This document shows positions 55,701-64,000 of a DNA stretch of 64,000 nt, in pieces. The notes below the pieces were generated by a model. The model saw only the letters and a program-made list of their open reading frames with translations. It ran no database searches and had not been told where the DNA came from. Location of the stretch: assembly GCA_040437565.1 (NCBI GenBank), contig JBDOQK010000016.1, positions 310,001 through 374,000 of the forward strand. Direction: 5' to 3'. Position 1 is the stretch's first letter. The number at the start of each line of letters is the position of its first letter. The position numbers were made by a program, and so were the translations under genes. The DNA comes from Albugo candida. Lineage: Eukaryota; Oomycota; Peronosporomycetes; Albuginales.

Positions 55701-58700
55701 TCGTTGTGTTGTGATCTCATCGATGGGCAAGCAGTCGACCGGCAAAAGTTATTTCCTTAATCACCTGACAGGTTCGTCATTCAACATTTCCGGTTCACGT
55801 TGTACGGATGGCGCATGGATGTCGATGAAATTCATTGGTGACGTGCTTTTAGTGATTTTGGACTTTGAAGGCTTGGGGTCTTTCGAAAGATCCGAGCAAG
55901 AAGATGTATTTCTCGCAGTCCTCAACTCTTCGATATCGCTATTCACAATATTTCGAATTGAAATGCGCTTTGACAAAGACGTCGATGAGTTGTTCAATAA
56001 GTTCCAGAAAGGAATGAAGTTGATCAAAGGAGATCGGCGTTTATTCCGTGGGAAGCTGTACATGAGCGTAAAAGATGTGAATCCCAACGACACGCGCNNN
56101 NNNNNNNNNNNNNNNNNNNNNNNNNNNNNNNNNNNNNNNNNNNNNNNNNNNNNNNNNNNNNNNNNNNNNNNNNNNNNNNNNNNNNNNNNNNNNNNNNGCG
56201 CGTGTCGTTGGGATTCACATCTTTTACGCTCATGTACAGCTTCCCACGGAATAAACGCCGATCTCCTTTGATCAACTTCATTCCTTTCTGGAACTTATTG
56301 AACAACTCATCGACGTCTTTGTCAAAGCGCATTTCAATTCGAAATATTGTGAATAGCGATATCGAAGAGTTGAGGACTGCGAGAAATACATCTTCTTGCT
56401 CGGGTCTTTCGAAAGATCCGAGCAAGAAGATGTATTTCTCGCAGTCCTCAACTCTTCGATATCGCTATTCACAATATTTCGAATTGAAATGCGCTTTGAC
56501 AAAGACGTCGATGAGTTGTTCAATAAGTTCCAGAAAGGAATGAAGTTGATCAAAGGAGATCGGCGTTTATTCCGTGGGAAGCTGTACATGAGCGTAAAAG
56601 ATGTGAATCCCAACGACACGCGCTGTGTGACGGACGAATTTGTGAGTAAACTGGACACATTACTGCATCGAAGCAAGGAAGCAAATTTCCTATCCGACAT
56701 GTACAGCGGGGACTTGAGTATTAATTGTTCACCCCCTCTTGGAACCCGAAGCTACTATCGATCGTTGGATGTCGCAAGTCAAATGATTCAAACGTTGTTG
56801 GCTGGAGGTTCTGATACGGGATACGAAAATGCCAAAGATTTTTCAAATTGTTTGCGGTTGGTTTTGGCCAAAATTCATATTTTGGATTGGACGTCGTTGG
56901 ACGATTCAGCCAAGCAGTTGCAGCTGGCAGAATTGACGCGATTGCTTCCAGGATTGGTACGAACAGGTTGTAAGATCCCTGTCGAAAAATTGGACGCTGT
57001 GGATATTGAGCCGTCTTTCAAAGAAGCGCTGTTTGTTTCGATCGACAGGAAAGAAATTGAGGTATTCATGGACGAAGTCAGTGTTCGGCATCCAAATCTT
57101 GCCGGTAAATGGGAGGAGCTGAATCAGAGGATCCCATTCGAATTTATATGGGAGGATGGTGATATCGACTTTTGCATCAATCTGAACAGCACAAAGGAGC
57201 AGGAGGATGAGTTCGTATTGCCACTGAGCCGTCTGCATAGAAAGTATGTCCAAGCGCTGGAGAGTGCAGGCTATCCACAAAAATGCCACAATGTTGGCAC
57301 ACAAGAGGATTTCGACGCCGTATTGAGCTTCCTCGTACATCGACGATGCGCCCGTATTGAAAAATGGGCTTCCACAGTGCTTCAAAGTGATGAGTGGAAC
57401 ATGTATCGGCATCAGATGCTAGGACGCTTCAAAGCAATTGTGTGTCGATGTCAGCATCAGTGCGGTAGTTGTAAATTGGGATGCATGAAACCCACATCTC
57501 ATTCCGGAAATCACGATTGTGATACGTCACACCGATGCAATGGACAATGTTCATACTGCTGTGTGGTCGCTGCGATACCAAAATGCTCCAAGGAAGCTGG
57601 TCATGAGGGCGTTTGTGAATGCAAAGAAGGCGACCATTCTTGTGGGCTGGTATGCATGAATGCTGGGGCTCGAAATTGCGATAAGAGCTGTTCCCTGAAA
57701 CGAGGCCACGAAGGTGGTCACATGTGCTCTGTCAAAGTCCACGTGTGTTCGGGTATGTGCTCTGCCAAAAATTGCACGAATTCTTGTACGGTGAGTTTCG
57801 ACTCGGCGCATTCGGCACACAAATGTGCGCTTGAAAGCTGTTTGGAGGTGTGCTTCATGGAAGGATGCAAGCGTCTATGTTCTGTGAAAGAGCACTTTCA
57901 CGGTCAGACAGAGGCGCTTGTGGCCCAATCTGTCGACCAAAGTGTGAATGGAAAAGGTGCAGTGCACGATGCCGAGTCTGAGGTGCCACCCATTCATATG
58001 TGCGATGGATCACACGAATGCATGGAGCATTGTGAGGAAGCGGGGATTTGCAAGCGGAATCTCAAGTTAAAAAAAACGACGAGAACTTTCCAAGGAAAGC
58101 GGGGAAGCTTTCAATACACTCTGAAAGAAATGAACGCATCCAGAAAGAAATGTAGCGTTGTACTACAGCCAAAGGAAATGCTTCATGAAGGGAAGCATAC
58201 GTGTGCCAAGGAGACCGATGAGGATGACGGTGATGTTGTGCATTATTGCGATGTTCGATGTCTTTGCTGCGAGTATTTCTGCGATGAGAAATACGGGCAC
58301 GAGGGAATGCATACCACTGCGCATGGAAATATGATCCGCACTCGTTTCTACTCGGACACCAAAAATTTCGATGTTCAAGGTCGCCAGTATGAAAGTGGTG
58401 AACGTGGGATCGCCGAAATGTGTAACATGTACTGCAGTAAAATGGGTCGTGGTCATGTTCATTATTTACCATGCACGAATGGAAGAAGGTCGGGATGCAC
58501 GTACGTTGGAAGTGAGGATGAGCGGCAACATTGTGTGAGGAAGCTGGTTCCACAACCCGAGAAACCTCTGGACGAAGTTTTGCATGGGAAGTTCTGGGAG
58601 ACATTGGGCTGGGAAGATCCATGTTCGTCTATCCAAGACCGTGAAGAATTCCGTAAATGTGGTTTTAAGTGTGATGCCTCCGAACATGCCGACAAAGGGA

Positions 58701-59983
58701 AGGAATCGTATTGTACTTTGCCTGCGTGGCACAAGCCTTCTACTGATGTGACAAATATCGGTGGGCACGAATTTGATTGCCAGCATATTGCGTCTGGTGG
58801 CCAGCACCACCATATCTTCGTGTTGGATGCTTCTGGATCGATGAGTGGGAGTCCATGGGCACATTTACTTGCGGCGTATCGAGAGTACATCAGTAATCGT
58901 CTGACAAGTGGTGGGATGTGTGGAGACATTGTCTCCGTCATTACGTTTGATAGTCGGGCAAGAGTCGTTGTCGAAGGCCAGCCAATAAGCTCCGTCGAAT
59001 TTCTGCACATTCCGTACAGTGGCGGGGGTACTTGTTACTCGGAGGCGTTGCGAGAAGCGTTGGGTATATTGTCCCGAACGAATTACTCGGTTTATAAACC
59101 AGCAGTTATCTTCTTCTCGGATGGTCAGCCGCATGACCCGGTAGAAGGCGCGCGATTGGGGGAAGAGATTGCCCGTATGTATGTTCCGTACGGCTTACGC
59201 GCTTTCGCGGTCGGATTTGGCAGTATCAATCTTCGCGTGTTAGAAAGGATAGCGTCAAAATTGGGCGGGACGTATATGCATACTATGGTGGGTAATGAGT
59301 TGAGAACGACATTCTGCAAGATTTCGGCCTCGTTGAGTACCAAAGCGGGTCTTGCGATTGTCGAGGAAAGAGACGAAAGTATTGATTGTTCGATCTGCAA
59401 GCAGAAGATCGATGGGAAGGAGAAAACTCTATCATGCGGACATTGCCTGCACAAAAAGTGTTTCAATGGGATGAAGACCGCTTCGGAAGAGAAGGATGGA
59501 NNNNNNNNNNNNNNNNNNNNNNNNNNNNNNNNNNNNNNNNNNNNNNNNNNNNNNNNNNNNNNNNNNNNNNNNNNNNNNNNNNNNNNNNNNNNNNNNNNNN
59601 TGGGGGAAGAGATTGCCCGTATGTATGTTCCGTACGGCTTACGCGCTTTCGCGGTCGGATTTGGCAGTATCAATCTTCGCGTGTTAGAAAGGATAGCGTC
59701 AAAATTGGGCGGGACGTATATGCATACTATGGTGGGTAATGAGTTGAGAACGACATTCTGCAAGATTTCGGCCTCGTTGAGTACCAAAGCGGGTCTTGCG
59801 ATTGTCGAGGAAAGAGACGAAAGTATTGATTGTTCGATCTGCAAGCAGAAGATCGATGGGAAGGAGAAAACTCTATCATGCGGACATTGCCTGCACAAAA
59901 AGTGTTTCAATGGGATGAAGACCGCTTCGGAAGAGAAGGATGGATCACTTCGGTGTCCAGTGTGTCGTGTTAGTTGCAGTTAG
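52726..59983 (+). CDS. Giant GBP-type GTPase - Cys/His-rich - vWA - RING protein
   Basis: Intronless. After removing two gap artefacts (526 and 444 nt) it is 2,095 residues from the ATG at 52726. Residues 1-950 are helical and beta-rich with no domain I recognise. From about 990 a GBP/VLIG-type GTPase: P-loop MGKQSTGKSYFLNHLTG (near 1001), G3 LDFEGLGSFERSEQED (near 1046) and a VKD G4-like motif (near 1115). From about 1395 to 1680 a Cys/His-rich array with repeated C-x2-4-C and GHEG units. A vWA domain follows, with MIDAS VLDASGSMSGS near 1859 and later VIFFSDG. It ends in a RING (DCSICKQK near 2046, SCGHCLHKKC, CPVCRVSC). Likely a GTP-driven scaffold with E3 ligase activity; function inferred. 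Confidence 0.85.
56098..56197. other. Assembly gap (100 N) followed by a 206-bp fold-back
   Basis: 56198-56403 is the reverse complement of 55892-56097. The sequence then turns at a near-palindrome (GTCTTTCGAAAGATC) and repeats 55876-56097 directly to 56623. Confidence 0.93.
56198..56403 (-). repeat. Inverted copy of part of the GTPase domain
   Basis: Inverse repeat of 55892-56097, directly after a run of N. It interrupts the GTPase coding frame and is best explained as a fold-back contig end. Confidence 0.9.
59501..59600. other. Assembly gap (100 N) with 344-bp repeated flanks
   Basis: 59157-59500 equals 59601-59944; the 444-nt excess is a multiple of three and gives a false second vWA end plus RING. 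Confidence 0.92.
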
Positions 59984-60395
59984 GTGGTAGCGTTTTGTTT
60001 GGCTTATATTTATTGTGTGAGCACTTTGATTTTGTGACGCTTGAATCATACGAGTGCGTTTATTACTTACGGCACATTTATACTTGCACTTTTGATATGT
60101 TTGAAAGATACGGATTATAATTATCGCGGAGTCTGGTGGAAAGCTCTGTTTCAGGTCATTTAATTAGTGGAAACAATAAACTCAACGGAAAGTGAAAGAT
60201 AGAAATCGAACACCTATATAGGCGGTTTTTCGGTTAAGAGCTTAACAGCTTATTAGCGCGATGTACTAATAGCTTGTTGTCGCATAAAGGACGTATCATA
60301 CTTATCGCAGTAAAAACTCTTATTCGGTAGTGCAGAGGACTGAGAGTGACCTGTTTGAGTGTTTTTTTTTCCAATAACAAGATTGCTAATACTCT
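59984..60395. other. Intergenic region between convergent genes, no gene seen
   Basis: About 410 bp of AT-rich sequence, presumably the 3' flanks of the giant gene and the J-domain gene. Confidence 0.5.
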
Positions 60396-62317
60396 TTACG
60401 AGGTTTGATTGTCACTTTGTGTTTTGAAGGACAAACCATCTTCCGAATTCGCAACGTATTCGGTCTGTACTTCGTCATTTGGGCTAGGTATCTCTTCATT
60501 ATTGGTAGATCCATCTTCAGCACGCATACCGAATCCTAGGCAAGCAATAAAACAGCAAATGAGTAGGAGAATCAGACCGGACTATAAATACCGAATCAAC
60601 CATGACATAAGTGAGTAAAACAAAGACTGGTGCAATGACATAGTCACTTACAACGATAAACCACGGAAGTAAGATGTAAAGAGTTGAAAAGCTGCCATCC
60701 TGTAAACGAGCCGACATAATGAAAAAGGGGGAAAATACCACCGCGATAAGTCCGATTGTGCAAAAAGCATCCACTCCTGGGGATCTAGACGTATTGTCTG
60801 GCTCCTTTGTTTCTGATTCACGGGTGCAGTTGTCGTATGATGGTAAGTCAGTCGACTTTGTGTCCGAATTGCTTCCGGTTTTTTCGCGCTGTGATCTTCG
60901 TGCAGCAAAAAACCTCTTGATGGGATGCCACACAAGGTAGGCGATACACACCCATAACGGAATGAATACAATCCACCAATTCGTATCACCCAGATCGCCA
61001 TCAATTCTAGTTGCTAACAGTATCGCTTGAGCAAGCCGAGAAGTATTCCAAAAGAGCGTGCCGCCAATCTGACGAATTAGCATCTGCTGCTGCTGCTTGA
61101 TTGCCTCTGTGGTGCTGACTCCAGCCCCCTCGCTCTGTCGTGTCAAAGCAGCGTAATTAACAGATCCAACTATGACCAATTCCATGAATGTGAGTCCATC
61201 GTAGACGAAATACGGAATGAAGACTTCTTTTACCGACCACTCAATGTTTTGATTTAGTTTCATGGCAATAAATATTTGCAATACTAATAACAATAGAGAT
61301 TTGAGAAGTCTGTACAACTTGAACATTTTGGACTTGGGAGACTTGGTCGGTCTTTCTTCATCCTCTTCATCTGAAACGAGGTAAGAGCAACCAAGACAGC
61401 AATAATATATGCTATCTAGTATCCACATTGGAATAAACACCACAACCCAGTCCCAAGATACCGTATGATTGACTCGTAAGCACCAGAATACTACAATAAA
61501 AAGCCGAATCAGCTGTAAAACCCACGAAAAGAACCTTTGTGTACATAATTCCTACTCGGAATAATGAGAAAAAAACTGAATAACGACGCTATGAGGAGCA
61601 TCATGAAACATTTTCCTTTTACTCCAACTGCATTTAGGGAGCCAAAAAGCGCCGCCAGCATTTCCTGCAACACATTCACAATCACAATATTTTTGACAAC
61701 TAAATAATCTGAATGATGTACTCACTTCTGGACTCAGATTTCCAACATTTTCCATAAGTTTGACTCCGTCCTCACCCATTCTAATAAATAAAACATCAAC
61801 ACATTGCACAAGCACANNNNNNNNNNNNNNNNNNNNNNNNNNNNNNNNNNNNNNNNNNNNNNNNNNNNNNNNNNNNNNNNNNNNNNNNNNNNNNNNNNNN
61901 NNNNNNNNNNNNNNNNCTAAATAATCTGAATGATGTACTCACTTCTGGACTCAGATTTCCAACATTTTCCATAAGTTTGACTCCGTCCTCACCCATTCTA
62001 ATAAATAAAACATCAACACATTGCACAAGCACACAGAATGACCGTACCGATCGTAAATTTCCCGTTTTTTGGGGTCCGACAGGACATCATAAGCGTACTT
62101 CATTCTGGTAAACTACAGTAGCATTCTTCATAATTTTCACACTGTCTCAGAATGAACTCACATCTTCTTGTATTTCGGGAGAGTTTCCACGTTTGTCCGG
62201 ATGTAGTTGTAAGGCCTTTTTGCGATATGCTTTTTTGAGCAATTCGGGAGTGACATCCGGATCGACTCCCAGCAGATCGTAGAATACTGTCGAATTGATT
62301 GTTTTCTTGGGCGCCAT
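60396..62317 (-). CDS. J-domain (DnaJ) protein with a multi-pass membrane domain
   Basis: Exons 62162-62317, 62033-62112, one copy of the 55-nt exon (61726-61780 or 61943-61997), 61556-61664, 60652-61490 and 60396-60581; about 474 residues. The N-terminal J domain (residues 8-75) has TVFYDLLGVDPDVTPELLKK, the HPD motif in LQLHPDKRGN, and MKYAYDVLSDPKKREIYDRYG. Hydrophobic segments follow: MMLLIASLFSFFLIIP, WDWVVVFIPMWILDSIYYC, LYRLLKSLLLLVLQIFIAM, NWWIVFIPLWVCIAYLVW, TIGLIAVVFSPFFIM and SGLILLLICCFIACLGFG. The WxxVFIPLW pattern recalls the TMEM185/Fragile-X-F family. The link between the J domain and membrane part depends on the splice sites, all canonical and in phase; one intron is only 35 nt. 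It probably recruits Hsp70 to a membrane, such as the ER. Confidence 0.75.
61817..61916. other. Assembly gap (100 N) with 117-bp repeated flanks
   Basis: 61700-61816 equals 61917-62033; it doubles one short exon of the J-domain gene. Confidence 0.92.
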
Positions 62318-63384
62318 TATGCGAATGATCACGCGCGTACAATACTTCCAGTATCTCTTCCAAGTGAGATAAGAATAATGTACTCGCTGTGCATTCAGGT
62401 GTGTAATTATGTACTATCCACTATTCTTGTCACCGATTGTGTACTACACTATTTAAGGGGGTAATTTCTAGCTACTACATTACTTCGTGCTTTACATCGC
62501 AATATCACCAGGATCCTTACGATTATACAGATGAGCGAGCCTGTTTGCCCGAAGCGAAAGCGATTTAGTTTTTCTATTTTATTTGTGTAGGAATCTTATG
62601 CTATTTCGATTGTTCTTCGGAATTTTATTGCGGTAATTACTTCTCTATCCCGAAATTAATGGATTATGGCGGAAGCGGACGACAAATGTAGCTAGCACCC
62701 AGTGAGCACAACGAATGCTACATATGCTCCCCGCAAAAGGACCCTGTGTATTGATCCGACAAAAATGACGTTTGCGCTGAAATTAGTATAGACAACGTGA
62801 TCGAAGTGAGTATACCCATCATTGTTCCCATAGAATCAGAGTTTGAATTGACTCATTGCTAAAATCACATTAGAGTGACTTTGAAAATGGCAAAAACTTT
62901 TGCCCGAGTCAGATGGGACAATGCATCCGAAAATATCGGCTGCGACACCTTTTCAATAATTGACACTATTTTTCTGCTGACCCTTAGTGAGTCAATCTTC
63001 TTGTCTACTATATACACACTCTGCTTGAAACGCAATAGCAAATAAGTAATCATAGCAATACAATATCGTGCATCTTTGGCATGTACACGCGTGGTCCGCT
63101 TCAGACATCTACTTTATTTTGGTATACTCGATGACCCCTTCCTGGCAATATCCGCACCGTCAGCTCGGACAATGATGCTCCGATATCTCAATCTGTTGAC
63201 CAGATGATTGAATGACTATCAAGGTTGCCTTGAATGGGATCGTGGAGGAGTAAGTGTATCCGATAATGCCGAAGCTTTGTAAGTAAGGCAGTCACATAAT
63301 CAAGAGCTCTCCATGAAAATCATTAATGATGAAGAAGAAACTTGGAAAGAGCAAAAACAATAAACAACTCAGAAATCATTGTGA
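62318..63384. other. Intergenic region, no gene seen
   Basis: About 1.07 kb, AT-rich. Only short frames without coding character and no RNA gene recognised. Confidence 0.5.
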
Positions 63385-64000
63385 TTAATGCTCTTCATTC
63401 TCGCAGTGTTCCTGATACGAACTTTCGTCCATAAGATCATCCAAATCTGCAGGATTATCGACCTATTGATTTCACATCGAGTTAGATTACGAATTATAAG
63501 CATCTTAGTTGCATACATTGATCTTGATAAACCAGCCCTTGCCCATAGCATCTTCATTCACTAAATGTGAATTCTCTGCCAATTGCTACACATCAACGCC
63601 CTTTAGTTATTATATAATTTTACTCCCCAGCAAGTAATTCACCTCGTTTATAGCCACAACTTTTCCTGTGACCGGTGTGAAGGTATCACTTGCAGTCTTT
63701 ACTGACTCGACTGCACCAAATACATCACTGTGTGAATGCGATTTGTGAGCGCAAAGCGGTGCATACAGTTTTATGTTCCTTACCCTTTCGAAAACGTTTC
63801 TCCAACAGATGGAAGCTCCACGTAAACCACATCACCCAAAGAGTTTTGGGCAAAATCGGTGATACCGATCGTCCCTACCTTTCCTTCGACCTTAATATAC
63901 TCGTGTTGTGGAGTGTAATACGTTGAGAAAAATGAATGGAAAGGAAGATTTCCAGTCGATACAAATTGTGCAATTTTTTTCACGTGTTGTCGATGACGCA
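63385..64000 (-). CDS. GCSH: Glycine cleavage system H protein, mitochondrial (5' end outside window)
   Basis: Exons 63784 to beyond 64000, 63643-63727, 63517-63585 and 63385-63462, with canonical introns and matching phases. The visible part reads [38 protein letters not shown], and the lipoylation site [10 protein letters not shown] with its modified Lys. [20 protein letters not shown] and KGWFIKIN lead to a C-terminus rich in Asp/Glu. The residues before FFSTYYTP ([16 protein letters not shown]) look like the end of a mitochondrial presequence, and the open frame runs off the right edge. H protein carries the aminomethyl group between the P, T and L proteins of glycine decarboxylase. Confidence 0.96.

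Noticed and set aside
59157-59944. Apparent second vWA end and second RING in the giant protein
   Set aside because: Identical 344-bp copies around a 100-N gap; an assembly overlap.
1-64000. CRISPR arrays, prophage, operons or bacterial promoters
   Set aside because: None seen; introns and gene content are eukaryotic.
1-64000. Old virus copies or LTR elements
   Set aside because: No capsid, integrase, envelope or terminal repeat pattern was recognised; the only clear mobile element is the LINE relic.

Overview
This is nuclear DNA from a compact eukaryotic genome, most likely an oomycete (water mould) and possibly a white rust of the Albugo type. The evidence is short GT-AG introns, mostly 45-80 nt; intergenic spacers often under 100 bp; roughly 40-45 % GC; eukaryotic housekeeping genes (proteasome, signal peptidase, splicing factor, P5A ATPase, myosin); and two secreted GH131-like proteins of a kind known from fungi and oomycetes. 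The genus is inference. I assembled the exons by eye from reading frame, splice sites and family conservation.

Layout. 1-4.1 kb: 3' end of an unknown gene, NECAP-like endocytic adaptor (-), mitochondrial pyruvate carrier MPC1 (+), methylcrotonoyl-CoA carboxylase beta (-). 4.3-8.8 kb: RING protein (-), a small gene and a membrane protein (+), HSF-type factor (-), signal peptidase subunit SPC3 (+). 9.0-14.6 kb: proteasome beta-3 and U2SURP/SR140 (+). 14.7-16.6 kb: GH131-like secreted protein and one or two small unresolved genes (-). 16.7-20.7 kb: RPAP1 (+). 20.7-24.3 kb: decayed LINE (-), then tRNA-Leu(UAA). 24.7-31.5 kb: amino-acid permease and ATIC (+), TPR protein (-), alpha/beta hydrolase lacking its serine (+). 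32.3-39.2 kb: coiled-coil protein, P5A ATPase and a STIMATE-like ER protein (+). 39.5-46.1 kb: PLP aminotransferase with a Psq-type helix-turn-helix reading frame upstream (-), featureless repeat-bearing DNA, a second GH131-like gene (+). 47.1-52.1 kb: myosin (+) and a coiled-coil protein (-). 52.7-60.0 kb: an intronless giant of about 2,095 residues joining a GBP-type GTPase, a Cys/His-rich region, a vWA domain and a RING finger (+). 60.4-64.0 kb: J-domain membrane protein and glycine cleavage H protein (-), the latter cut by the window edge.

The window holds 19 runs of exactly 100 N. At each run the sequence right of the gap repeats the end of the sequence left of it (26 to 893 bp), so they look like unmerged contig overlaps. 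In the coding cases, removing one copy plus the N run restores a frame with the expected family length. Two gaps also carry an inverted (fold-back) copy, and two have flanks differing by about 3 %, as expected of two haplotypes. Gene lengths below are given after collapsing these overlaps.

The genes do not form one pathway; this is a typical mixed eukaryotic neighbourhood. Several ER-membrane functions do occur together (P5A ATPase, STIMATE-like protein, J-domain membrane protein, SPC3). The best candidate for an undescribed system is the GTPase-vWA-RING giant at 52.7-60.0 kb.
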